Shown: positions 7,127-14,716 of the stretch, in pieces
Position numbering within the stretch: the stretch's first letter is position 1
Layout of the letters: each line of letters opens with the position of its first letter
Assembly (NCBI GenBank): GCA_014379045.1
Contig: JACMMK010000198.1
Coordinates: 1-26,366 of the forward strand
DNA from: Burkholderiales bacterium
GTDB taxonomy: Bacteria > Pseudomonadota > Gammaproteobacteria > Burkholderiales > CAIKXV01
Direction of reading: 5' to 3'
Length of the DNA: 26,366 nt
Notes under the pieces: generated by a model
Database searches by the model: none
The model's input: only the letters and a program-made list of their open reading frames with translations
Told to the model about the DNA's origin: nothing
Made by a program: the position numbers and the translations under genes

Positions 7127-8839
7127 ATGACCACGAACAAGCTCCCCACACCTTGCGGCGCGCACGTGATCGCACGTGCACTCGAGCGCCACGGGGTCAC
7201 ATCGATGTTCGGCCAGAGCCTTCCCTCCGCGCTGTACCTCGTCGCGCCCGAGGTCGGCATCCGGCAGATCGCCTACCGCACGGAGAACGCTGGGGGATCC
7301 ATGGCGGACGGCTATGCGCGTGCCTCCGGCAAGGTGGCCGTGGTGACCGCCCAGAACGGCCCGGCGGCGATCCTGCTCGCCCCTGCGCTGGCCGAAGCAT
7401 TGAAGGCCTCGGTGCCGATCGTCGCCATCGTGCAGGATGTCCGTCGCACCCAAACTGACCGAAACGCATTTCAGGACCTCGACCACTTCGACGTGTTCCG
7501 CGGTTGCAGCAAGTGGTTTCGCCGGGTCACCGACCTCGCACGCATCGACGACTATGTCGACATGGCGTTCATCGCTGCGGCGAGTGGTCGACCCGGGCCG
7601 GTGGTACTGATGGTGCCGCAGGACTTGCTGCTGGAGCCGGTGGGTGCAAGCCAGCACGCCGAGCGGCGAGCGACGCTGGGCACGTATCCGCTCGACCGGG
7701 GCAGTGCCGACCCTGCGTTGATCGAACACGCAGCCCGGCTGCTGGCGACCGCACGCTCACCGCTGATCGTTGCCGGGGGCGGTGTCCACCTGTCCGGCGC
7801 ACAGGAAGCGCTGGCCGCACTTCAGCAAGCCGCGGGCATCCCGGTCGCGACCACAGTGATGGGCAAGGGCTCGGTAGACGAGCGCCATCCGTTGTCGATC
7901 GGTGTGGTCGGGTACTTCATGGGCACCCGTAGCCGTACCCGGCACCTGCGTTCGCTGATCGACCAGGCTGACGTGATCCTTCTGGTCGGCACGCGCACCA
8001 ACCAGAACGGCACCGACTCGTGGACCCTGTTCCCCAAGTCGGCGCGGTTCATCCATCTCGATATCGACGGGCAGGAGATAGGCCGAAACTACGAAGCACT
8101 GCGTCTCGTCGGCGATGCCAGGGTCACGTTGCAGCAACTGTCGCGCGCGCTTGCCGGACAGGATCTCGGGACGCGCCGGCAGGCGAGCGCCCAAGTGCAG
8201 AAGGCGATCGCTTCGGGGCAGGCAGCGTACGCCGCCGAGGCGGCGGCGTACGTGTCCTCCGACGCAGTGCCGGTTCGGCCGGAGCGTCTGATGCACGAGT
8301 TGGATCGGGTGCTAAAACCGGATTCGATGGTCGTCAGCGACGCCAGTTACTCGCCGATCTGGGCGGCCAATTTCCTCACGTCGCAGTGCGCCGGAATGCG
8401 TTTTCTTGCCGGACGCGGGCTGGCTGGACTGGGTTGGGGCTTCCCGGCCGCCCTCGGCGCCAAGCTCGCGTTACCGACGAGCGAAGTGTTCTGCCTGACC
8501 GGCGATGGCGGTTTCGCGCACATGTGGTCCGAGCTCGAAACAGCGAAGCGGATGAAGGTGAAAGTCATCGTGATCGTGCTCAACAACCAGATCCTCGGAT
8601 ACCAGTGGCATGCCGAGGACGTGCTCTATGGCGGTCACACCGACGCCTGCCAGCTGTTCCCGGTCGATCACGCGGCGATAGCGCGCGCCTGCGGGTGTGC
8701 GGGCATCCGCGTGGAGAAACCCCGAGAGTTCGCAGCCGCACTCGAAGCTTCGATGCGTTCGGAGGTAACCACCGTGATCGACGTGATCACCGATCCGGCC
8801 GCCTTCCCGCCGATCACCTTGTTCGAAGGCAAACTGTAG
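7127..8839 (+). CDS. Thiamine diphosphate-dependent enzyme, acetolactate synthase-like
   Basis: A 570-residue ThDP enzyme of the acetolactate synthase / benzoylformate decarboxylase superfamily. It carries out decarboxylation or carboligation of a 2-keto acid in the cytosol. The N-terminal PYR domain contains Glu53 in RTENAGGSMADGYAR, the conserved cofactor-activating glutamate. A middle domain spans roughly residues 190-330, and the C-terminal PP domain has the GDG(x)nNN metal/ThDP motif, with GDGGFAHM at about 459-466 and VLNN after it. The start is ATG 7127; an upstream in-frame extension would overlap the preceding gene and has no ribosome-binding site. No regulatory small subunit (IlvH type) is adjacent, and the operon lacks other branched-chain genes, so this is more likely a catabolic decarboxylase or carboligase than a biosynthetic IlvB. 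Its stop codon overlaps the GTG start of Bug C by one base. Confidence 0.88.
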   Translation: MTTNKLPTPCGAHVIARALERHGVTSMFGQSLPSALYLVAPEVGIRQIAYRTENAGGSMADGYARASGKVAVVTAQNGPAAILLAPALAEALKASVPIVAIVQDVRRTQTDRNAFQDLDHFDVFRGCSKWFRRVTDLARIDDYVDMAFIAAASGRPGPVVLMVPQDLLLEPVGASQHAERRATLGTYPLDRGSADPALIEHAARLLATARSPLIVAGGGVHLSGAQEALAALQQAAGIPVATTVMGKGSVDERHPLSIGVVGYFMGTRSRTRHLRSLIDQADVILLVGTRTNQNGTDSWTLFPKSARFIHLDIDGQEIGRNYEALRLVGDARVTLQQLSRALAGQDLGTRRQASAQVQKAIASGQAAYAAEAAAYVSSDAVPVRPERLMHELDRVLKPDSMVVSDASYSPIWAANFLTSQCAGMRFLAGRGLAGLGWGFPAALGAKLALPTSEVFCLTGDGGFAHMWSELETAKRMKVKVIVIVLNNQILGYQWHAEDVLYGGHTDACQLFPVDHAAIARACGCAGIRVEKPREFAAALEASMRSEVTTVIDVITDPAAFPPITLFEGKL

Positions 8840-9855
8840 TGAAGTTCCGACGAAAAGCGATGTGGAACCGGTGCAGAAGTATTCTGATCGCGCTCGCTTG
8901 CCTCGCTGCGCAAGCGTGCGCGCCCGTCGCCAGCGCACAGAGCTCCACCGGCAAACCGACCTACCCTAACCGGACGATCCGCATGGTGCTGCCATTTCCG
9001 CCGGGTGGCGCTACCGACGTGATGGCGCGCAAGCTCGGGCAGAAGATGTCGGAACGTTGGGGACAGCAGGTGGTGATCGACAACCGGGCCGGCGCGGGCG
9101 GCAACATCGCCGCCGAGATCGTCGCCAAGGCCGTGCCTGACGGCTACACGCTGCTGTTCGCCGCCAGCGCGCAACTCGCGGTCAATCCGGCCTTGTACGC
9201 CAAGCTTCCGTTCGATCCAGTCAAGAGCTTCGCTCCGATCTCGCTGGTCGGCGCCGTGCCGAACATCCTGGTTGCGCATCCTTCGCTGCCGGTGCGTTCT
9301 CTGAAGGAGTTCATCGCGTTTGCAAGAGCGCGGCCGGGGCAGCTCAACTACGCGACGGCGGGCAGCGGCTCGACCGCACACCTTTCGGCCGAGTTGCTGA
9401 AGATTGAAACCGGCATCGACATCGTGCACGTGCCGTATCGGGGCGCGGCACCGGCCGTCACCGATGTACTGGGTGGGCAGGTGCCGCTGATGGTGGTCAG
9501 CACGCCATCGGTGATCGGTCATGTGAAGGTCGGAAAACTGCGCGCGCTCGGCGTGACCGGGGCGAGGCGATCGCACGCGGCGCCCGATGTGCCGACGTTC
9601 GCCGAAACGCTGCCTGGATTCGAGTCGAGCGCCTGGTACGGGATGCTTGCTCCGAACGGTGCGTCGCCCGACATCGTCGCGCGACTTCACGAAGAAACCG
9701 TCAACATCCTGCGCATGGCAGACGTGAAGGAGTTGTTCGCGGCACAGGGCATAGAGATCATCGGCAGCACGCCGTCGGAGTTTGCGAGCTATATCGAATC
9801 CGAACTGGCGAAGTGGGCGATCGTCGTCCGAAAATCGAACGCGAAGGTGGATTGA
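8839..9855 (+). CDS. Bug/TctC-family extracytoplasmic solute receptor C
   Basis: A 338-residue periplasmic receptor. I choose GTG 8839, which overlaps the TAG of the ThDP enzyme by one base (TAGTG) and has GAAGG about nine bases upstream. ATG 8860 is a weaker alternative. The signal peptide has Arg/Lys-rich KFRRKAMWNRCR, a hydrophobic LIALACLAAQAC stretch and probable cleavage at ASA/QS. It contains Cys residues but no proper lipobox. The mature start YPNRTIRMVLPFPPGGATD and downstream NRAGAGGN, VPDGYT and NPALYAKLPFD are canonical. It is followed after only two bases by the cupin gene. As the second receptor in the same operon as Bug B, it suggests either two related substrates or uptake of both a substrate and an intermediate. 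Confidence 0.92.
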   Translation: MKFRRKAMWNRCRSILIALACLAAQACAPVASAQSSTGKPTYPNRTIRMVLPFPPGGATDVMARKLGQKMSERWGQQVVIDNRAGAGGNIAAEIVAKAVPDGYTLLFAASAQLAVNPALYAKLPFDPVKSFAPISLVGAVPNILVAHPSLPVRSLKEFIAFARARPGQLNYATAGSGSTAHLSAELLKIETGIDIVHVPYRGAAPAVTDVLGGQVPLMVVSTPSVIGHVKVGKLRALGVTGARRSHAAPDVPTFAETLPGFESSAWYGMLAPNGASPDIVARLHEETVNILRMADVKELFAAQGIEIIGSTPSEFASYIESELAKWAIVVRKSNAKVD

Positions 9856-9857
9856 AG

Positions 9858-10262
9858 ATGACACAGACGGCGACGCGGATCGTGCGGGTGTACATGGGCG
9901 CTGACCAACGTTCGCGTTTCGAGGATCTGCGAGTGCCGATGGGCGAGTTCCGCCTCGGCACCCTGTTCTCGTACAAGAGCGCGATGCTGCCCGTTAAAGG
10001 CGTGGTGTTCCGCGAGAACCCGCTCGAAGGTTCGGCCGACTTCCACAACCCTCCGCAGCGCCAGTTCGTCGTCACCCTCAGCGGTGCGGTGGAACTGCGC
10101 GTCGGCGACGGCAGCGTGCGCGTGTTCGGCCCGGGCGACGTGCTGTTCGCCGAGGACACCCACGGGGAAGGTCATGCAGCGCGGGAACTGCTCGGACCGC
10201 GGCGAAGTCTGATTCTTCCGGTGCCCGAGGACTTCGACCTTGCCGCTTGGGGGTCTGCTTGA
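9858..10262 (+). CDS. Small cupin-domain protein
   Basis: A 134-residue single-domain cupin. Motif 1 is recognisable as DFHNPPQRQFVVTLSG (residues 61-76) and motif 2 as FGPGDVLFAEDTHGEGH (90-106). The classical HxH...E ligand set is only partly kept: His63 is present, the second His position is Pro65, the Glu position is Gln69, and His102/His106 could supply further ligands. It may bind metal with an altered set, or act as an isomerase-like or binding protein. The ATG at 9858 follows the Bug C stop by two bases, with GGTGG upstream, so it is translationally coupled as the last gene of the Bug B operon. Its position suggests a role in the same catabolic route, perhaps as a dioxygenase- or isomerase-type step, but the reaction is unknown. 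Confidence 0.8.
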   Translation: MTQTATRIVRVYMGADQRSRFEDLRVPMGEFRLGTLFSYKSAMLPVKGVVFRENPLEGSADFHNPPQRQFVVTLSGAVELRVGDGSVRVFGPGDVLFAEDTHGEGHAARELLGPRRSLILPVPEDFDLAAWGSA

Positions 10263-10329
10263 CGCAGCCGCGCGCGCGGTTGGTCAGAGCGCGGAGCCCT
10301 ATGCACCGCCGTGCGACTGCCGACAGCGA

Positions 10330-10358
10330 TTGACACAGCACATACCTCGCTCTAGCTA
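10330..10358 (+). promoter_or_regulatory. Candidate promoter for the SelA-like gene
   Basis: TTGACA (10330-10335) is a perfect -35 hexamer in the 156-bp gap after the cupin gene. At 17 bases spacing the -10 position reads TAGCTA (10353-10358), which is poor, so an activator may be needed. The start codon is 61 bases downstream of the -10. A strong dyad overlaps the -10 and the expected transcription start. Confidence 0.4.
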
Positions 10359-10381
10359 GCACCGCGTTCCTGCGGTGCTAG
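10356..10381. promoter_or_regulatory. 10-bp inverted repeat overlapping the -10 region
   Basis: CTAGCACCGC and GCGGTGCTAG form a perfect 10-bp stem around a 6-base loop (GTTCCT). It could be an operator for an unlinked regulator or a hairpin in the 5' leader or at the end of the upstream operon. There is no T-run on the plus strand after it, so I do not call it an intrinsic terminator. The symmetry itself is certain; the role is inferred from its place between TTGACA and the gene at 10419. Confidence 0.5.
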
Positions 10382-10418
10382 GATGCTCGGCATCACAATT
10401 GCTTACCGCGGAGGAGCC

Positions 10419-11699
10419 ATGCCTGATACCCACTCGACGCCGACCGACCGCTTCGGCAACCCGCTGGATCCGATTGTCCGCTACGCGCGCGGTTCGATCC
10501 TGCAGGGCACCCCCGAGGAAGTGCGCAGGATGATCCGCGCCCGACACATCGTCGGCGAGCGCGTGCGCCGCCTCGGCAAGGACAGTGTGTTCGATCTGTC
10601 GGGAATGAACCGCGGCAGCGGGGTCGAGCTCGACGACGTGCCGCACCTGACCAGCCATGTGCCGTTCTTCGAGCGCTTCGAAGGCCATACCGAGCCGCTC
10701 GCGTTGCGCCATATGGGGGCAGACCCGGCGATCCATTCCGCGCTGATCCTGAACCGCGTCTCGGCATCGAGCTTCATCACCCTGACTACATTGCTCGGCG
10801 CCGGCGACGACGTCTTCGCACTGGTACCCGCCGGGGGCGTCACGCACCCGTCCGCCGCACGACCTATTGCGATGGCGGGGGCAGTGCTGACCGAGTTCTA
10901 TTCGCTCGAATCGCTGGCCCAGGCCTGGCAGACGAAGGGTGCGCCCAGGCTGTTGATCGTCACCCCGATCACCGCGTCGAAGAAGCACCTGCCCTACGAC
11001 CAGTTCCAGGGGGCACTGGCGCTGCCGCGTGCCACGCATACGCTGGCCTATGTCGACGACGCGCACATGGCCTCGCGCATCGCCTACTTCCAGGAGCCGC
11101 GCACCTTCGAGGTCGGCGACATCGACATCGCCGTATGCAGCGCCGACAAGCACGTTGCAGGGCCGCGCGCCGGAGTGTTCGTCGGGCGTAAGGATCTGGT
11201 CGAGCAGATCGGCGCGCGTGCGTACGAACTCGGGCTCGAGGCCCAGGCTGGCCAATACGTCGGCGTCGCCAATGCGCTGCGCAACTTCGACCCCGCGGTC
11301 GTGCGCGAGGCCGGGTTGCTCGCCGAGTCGCTGGTCGGACTGCTCGAATCGGAATACGGCCAGGGTCGGGCCTACATGGGCGGACCCGGCGTCTCGATTG
11401 CCGGCGACGACGTGGTGAGCATCGCGCTCGAACGACGCGGCGGTGGGCTCGCACCTTCGCTCGTCGCAGTCGAAGCTGCAGGGATCGTCGCGATGGAGAT
11501 GCTGCGTCAGGACGGCGTGCTCACGATCGGTGCGGTCTCGATGCCGGGCAGCTCGCCCGCAGTGCGGCTGATGATGTATCCCGACGGCAAGCGGCTCGGG
11601 CTGGAGCGCATCGCGGCAGCGCTCGATCACGGCATCGACCGGCTGTCACAGGTGATCGACGATCGGGATAGCGCCCGCGCGCTGCTTCTGGGCGAATGA
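10419..11699 (+). CDS. SelA/DgaE-like PLP-dependent enzyme (fold type I)
   Basis: A 426-residue fold-type-I PLP enzyme. The cofactor site is clear: VDDAH (residues 213-217) with the Asp that pairs with the PLP ring nitrogen, and SADKHVAGPRAGVFVGRKDL (241-260) with Lys244 as the Schiff-base lysine. The DK-x-x-x-GP-x-AG-x-x-VGRK arrangement is characteristic of the SelA (selenocysteine synthase) and DgaE (glucosaminate-6-phosphate ammonia-lyase) group rather than ordinary aminotransferases. The start ATG 10419 has GGAGGAG closely upstream. Nothing selenium-related is nearby, so an amino-acid or amino-sugar ammonia-lyase or racemase-type activity is more likely than selenocysteine synthesis. The stop overlaps the Bug D start (ATGA), coupling enzyme and receptor translation. 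It has its own promoter region with a strong dyad. The substrate is unknown. Confidence 0.82.
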   Translation: MPDTHSTPTDRFGNPLDPIVRYARGSILQGTPEEVRRMIRARHIVGERVRRLGKDSVFDLSGMNRGSGVELDDVPHLTSHVPFFERFEGHTEPLALRHMGADPAIHSALILNRVSASSFITLTTLLGAGDDVFALVPAGGVTHPSAARPIAMAGAVLTEFYSLESLAQAWQTKGAPRLLIVTPITASKKHLPYDQFQGALALPRATHTLAYVDDAHMASRIAYFQEPRTFEVGDIDIAVCSADKHVAGPRAGVFVGRKDLVEQIGARAYELGLEAQAGQYVGVANALRNFDPAVVREAGLLAESLVGLLESEYGQGRAYMGGPGVSIAGDDVVSIALERRGGGLAPSLVAVEAAGIVAMEMLRQDGVLTIGAVSMPGSSPAVRLMMYPDGKRLGLERIAAALDHGIDRLSQVIDDRDSARALLLGE

Positions 11700-12715
11700 T
11701 CTACCGCGCACGCGCTGGGTTCGGCTCGGCGCGCGCGGCTGGCGCGCGTGCCGTCGCGCGCGGGTGTGAACTGATCGGCTGCATCATGATAGCCACGGGT
11801 GCATTCGCGCAGCCGGCCTTCCCGGTCAAGCCCGTGCGCATCATCGTCCCGTTTCCGGCAGGCGGCGGTTCGGACGTGATGGGCCGCATCCTCGCGCAGC
11901 GCTTCACCGAGCGCTGGAACCAGCAGGTACTGGTCGACAACCGGCCTGGCGCAGGCGGTTCGATCGGTACCGAGATCGCGGTACGTGCCTCGCCCGACGG
12001 CTACACCCTCGTGCTCGCATCGACGTCCGAGATCGCGATCAACCCGTCGTTGTACGGCAAGCTAGGCTATGACCCGGTGCGCGAACTCTCGCCGATTGGC
12101 AGTGTCGCCACGACGCCGCTGGTCGCCGTGGTGTCGCCGGCGTTCGCGGCGAAGACAGTGCGCGAGATCATCGATTACGCGCGCGCGAAACCGAAGCAGT
12201 TGAACGTCGCCTCGGCCGGCAACGGCACCATCACTCACCTGTCGGGCGAACTGTTCCGCTCGACGCTCGGGCTCGAGTGGGTCCACGTGCCGTACAAGGG
12301 GGCGCCGCCCGCGCTCGCCGATCTCGCCGGCGGGCAGGTGCAGTTGATGTTCTCGTCGCTGCCGGCCGCAGTCCCGTTGATCAAGGCCGGGCGTATCCGT
12401 GCGCTGGCGGTGTCGTCCCGGATTCGCGCGAGCGCGTTGCCGGACGTGCCGACGGCGATCGAATCCGGCGTACCGGGTTACGAGGTCGACTACTGGTACG
12501 GGTTGTTCGCACCGCTCGGGGTGCCGGCGAAGGTTCTTGCGCAAGTGCGCGACGATCTGTCGGCGATCCAGAAGAACCCCGATTTCGCCGCGTCCCTCGC
12601 CGCACAGGGCGCGATTCCCGGAACGCAGAGCGTCGCCGAGTTCACTGCGTTCATCACGTCCGAGGCCGAGCGTTGGGCGCGCACGGTCAAGGCATCGGGG
12701 GCGCGCGCGGACTGA
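11696..12715 (+). CDS. Bug/TctC-family extracytoplasmic solute receptor D
   Basis: A 339-residue periplasmic receptor whose ATG overlaps the stop of the SelA-like gene by four bases. The amino-terminal region is long and Arg-rich (MIYRARAGFGSARAAGARAV) before the hydrophobic LIGCIMIATGAF core, with cleavage probably at AFAQ/P near residue 39. This is a longer n-region than usual for a Sec signal. FPVKPVRIIVPFPAGGGSD, NRPGAGGS, SPDGYT and NPSLYGKLGYD follow the family pattern, and the end reads WARTVKASGARAD. Coupling to the PLP enzyme suggests that its ligand may carry an amino group as well as a carboxylate, as for the characterised Bordetella receptors that bind aspartate or glutamate. That is inference. 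It converges with Bug E across only 16 bases. Confidence 0.91.
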   Translation: MIYRARAGFGSARAAGARAVARGCELIGCIMIATGAFAQPAFPVKPVRIIVPFPAGGGSDVMGRILAQRFTERWNQQVLVDNRPGAGGSIGTEIAVRASPDGYTLVLASTSEIAINPSLYGKLGYDPVRELSPIGSVATTPLVAVVSPAFAAKTVREIIDYARAKPKQLNVASAGNGTITHLSGELFRSTLGLEWVHVPYKGAPPALADLAGGQVQLMFSSLPAAVPLIKAGRIRALAVSSRIRASALPDVPTAIESGVPGYEVDYWYGLFAPLGVPAKVLAQVRDDLSAIQKNPDFAASLAAQGAIPGTQSVAEFTAFITSEAERWARTVKASGARAD

Positions 12716-12731
12716 AACCGTCGCGGGCGGA

Positions 12732-13706
12732 TCACTCGGCCTGTATGCCCGAGCTCTTGATGATCCGCGCATACAGCGCCGCCTCGCGCGTCAGCACTTC
12801 GGCCAGGTCGCTCGGCGAACCGCCCACCGACTCAGCACCCTGCGCAAGAAAGCGCGCGCGCACTTCCGGGAGCTGGACGATCCGCGCAAGTTCTGTACTC
12901 AGCCGCGCGACGGTCTCTTTCGGCGTGCCGGCCGGCGCCAGGATGCCCATCCAGCCGTTCATGTCGAACGCCGGGAAGGTCTCGGTCACGCTCGGCAGGT
13001 CGGGGAGCGCGGTGACGCGGCGCGACGACGACACCGCGATCGCGCGCAGCTTGCCGCTTTTGAGGTGCGGCATCGCCCCGACGACGTTCGCGAACATCAG
13101 CTCGATGCGACCGCCGAAGATGTCGATGAACGCCGGCGCGGCACCCTTGTACGGCACGTGATTCATGCGGATTCCGGCGATTGCCTGGAGCGACTCCATC
13201 GACAGATGCTGCAGGTTGCCGATTCCGGCCGAGGCATAGTTGAGCTCACCGGGATTCGCGCGCGCGAGCTTGACCAAGTCGCGCACGTTGCGCACCGGCA
13301 GCGACGGATGCACGACCAGCACCATCGGCGAGGTGAGCAACAGGGACACCGGCGCGAAATCTTTCGTGGTGTCGTAAGGCAGTCGCTTCATCAGGCTCGG
13401 ATTGATGGTGAGCGGCCCGGCATTGCCGAGCAGCAGCGTGTAGCCGTCGGGTGCAGCGCGCGCGACGATCTCGGCGCCGATGCTGCCGCCCCCGCCGCCC
13501 CGGCTGTCGACCAGCACCGGCTGACCCCACGTCTCGGTCATCCGCTGGCCGACGACACGGGCCACCTCGTCGAGCGGCCCGCCCGGCGCATACGGCACGA
13601 CGATGCGGATCGGCTTCGCCGGCCACGACTGCGCGTGCGTCGGTGCTGCAATACACAGAATGAATGCGCACGCGCAGAGCGCGCGCCCGGTGCCGACACA
13701 GGTCAT
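12732..13706 (-). CDS. Bug/TctC-family extracytoplasmic solute receptor E
   Basis: A 324-residue periplasmic receptor, last of a four-gene minus-strand run (Bug F, crotonase, hydrolase-fold protein, Bug E). ATG 13706 is preceded by GGAGGAGTCGGGT, an excellent ribosome-binding site. The signal peptide MTCVGTGRALCACAFILCIA is Cys-rich and ends THA/Q near residue 25. The ligand loop reads IRIVVPYAPGGPLDEVAR, with Leu-Asp-Glu after the glycines where relatives usually have a small residue, Asp and a hydrophobic residue. Downstream it has SRGGGGGS in place of the usual N-R-x-G-A-G-G, followed by APDGYT. The C-terminus is YARIIKSSGIQAE. Bug F of the same run shares the PFAPGGP/PYAPGGP loop type, so the two may bind similar ligands. 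A 98-bp gap before it leaves room for its own promoter. Confidence 0.92.
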   Translation of the reverse strand: MTCVGTGRALCACAFILCIAAPTHAQSWPAKPIRIVVPYAPGGPLDEVARVVGQRMTETWGQPVLVDSRGGGGGSIGAEIVARAAPDGYTLLLGNAGPLTINPSLMKRLPYDTTKDFAPVSLLLTSPMVLVVHPSLPVRNVRDLVKLARANPGELNYASAGIGNLQHLSMESLQAIAGIRMNHVPYKGAAPAFIDIFGGRIELMFANVVGAMPHLKSGKLRAIAVSSSRRVTALPDLPSVTETFPAFDMNGWMGILAPAGTPKETVARLSTELARIVQLPEVRARFLAQGAESVGGSPSDLAEVLTREAALYARIIKSSGIQAE

Positions 13707-13804
13707 ACCCGACTCCTCCGATGTACCGTATTTCAGCCGGCTCTGTGGCCGGTCATCGGCGCATCATGGGACCCGTTTCGACCGACGGGCCCGGTACGCG
13801 CCGT

Positions 13805-14626
13805 TCACGTGGCTCGACTGGTGCGCTCGCGCAGGATGAATTCCCGCGTTGCCATCGCACACCGGTCGGCCTCGCTCGCTGCGACATGATACGAGTTACC
13901 CGGCAGCACCAGCAACTCGGAGCGCGCAATCATGCGCTGCCACGCGCGTGTCTCCTCGACCGACCCGAGTGCGCTGCCTTCGGTGGTGATCACCAGTGTC
14001 GGGCAGCGTATCGCCGGCAGATCGGCGGTGATGTCGGCGACGGCGATGGTCTCGACGAAACCCAACTGCGTCGACACCGCGGTGCGCCCCATCAGTTCGA
14101 TCCACCACGCGACGCCCGCCTCCGGAAAACCGGCGCCGAGTCGTCCCGCCATCGTGCGCCGTGCCCACGAGACGGTGCCGTGCTCGATGAACTCCTGTTG
14201 CCAACCAGGCGTGCTCGCGGTGGTCTGCGCCCGTCGCGGCGCCGGCGTACCGGCGACGGTCAGCGTCAGCACCTGATCAGGGCAGCGTGCGGCGAAGCGA
14301 CGCGCGATGGTGCCGCCCAGCTTCGCGCCGACCAGATGAAAGCGCTCGACGCCCAGCGTGCGCATCAGTGCCAGGCAGTCGTCGATCAGCGCATCGAGCG
14401 TCCACGGATACGATTCGGGCATCGGCGTGCTGCGTCCGAACCCCCGCATGTCCGGGCGCACCACCCGGAAATGGCGCGCGAGATGCGGGACCCAGCCGAA
14501 CCACACGGCCCCAGTCTCGGCGTTGCCGTGGAGCATCAGCACGGTTTCGGGAGTGGTCCAGGGGTCGGTGAAGTCGTCGACGTCGTAGTGCAGATCGACT
14601 GTCGATTCGCGTCGTAACGTGGGCAT
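13805..14626 (-). CDS. Alpha/beta hydrolase-fold protein lacking the nucleophilic serine
   Basis: A 273-residue alpha/beta hydrolase-fold protein of normal length. The oxyanion-hole segment LMLHGNAETGAVW (about 30-42), the DMRGFGRST turn (59-67) and a C-terminal His247 in PGNSYHVA fit the 3-oxoadipate enol-lactonase-like group. The nucleophile elbow, normally G-x-S-x-G, reads VGAKLGG at 99-105, so the catalytic Ser is Lys102. The codon AAG is unambiguous in the DNA. The usual acid position after PTLVI also lacks an Asp (TTEGSALGS). It therefore cannot use the textbook Ser-His-Asp mechanism; it may be a cofactor-free lyase-type enzyme or a binding protein. The frame is intact and its codon use matches its neighbours, arguing against decay. 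The ATG at 14626 has no ribosome-binding site; a palindrome occupies that place. It is between the crotonase and Bug E in one direction. Confidence 0.85.
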   Translation of the reverse strand: MPTLRRESTVDLHYDVDDFTDPWTTPETVLMLHGNAETGAVWFGWVPHLARHFRVVRPDMRGFGRSTPMPESYPWTLDALIDDCLALMRTLGVERFHLVGAKLGGTIARRFAARCPDQVLTLTVAGTPAPRRAQTTASTPGWQQEFIEHGTVSWARRTMAGRLGAGFPEAGVAWWIELMGRTAVSTQLGFVETIAVADITADLPAIRCPTLVITTEGSALGSVEETRAWQRMIARSELLVLPGNSYHVAASEADRCAMATREFILRERTSRAT

Positions 14627-14627
14627 G

Positions 14628-14639
14628 GGATTCGAATCC
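14628..14639. other. 12-bp palindrome GGATTCGAATCC just before the hydrolase-fold start
   Basis: A perfect dyad lies one base before the ATG at 14626 (minus strand), exactly where a ribosome-binding site would be expected. It may be an operator, a structure limiting translation, or chance. It is in the 90-bp gap after the crotonase gene. Confidence 0.35.
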
Positions 14640-14716
14640 AGTCGACAAAGGTGTTGGGGTGCCGACTGTCATGCACGGCACCGCTCAGCGTCAAGGGCGA
14701 CGCGGACGGTCTCGGG

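Noticed and set aside
7127..8839. Biosynthetic acetolactate synthase ilvB
   Set aside because: No ilvH/ilvN or ilvC follows and the operon is of receptor-enzyme type; the general ThDP enzyme call is safer.
8839..8940. Bug C as a lipoprotein
   Set aside because: Cysteines occur in the signal region but not in a proper L-A/S-G/A-C lipobox; an ASA/Q Sec cleavage site fits better.
10356..10381. Intrinsic terminator of the Bug B operon
   Set aside because: The stem is strong but no T-run follows, and its place between TTGACA and the next gene fits an operator better.
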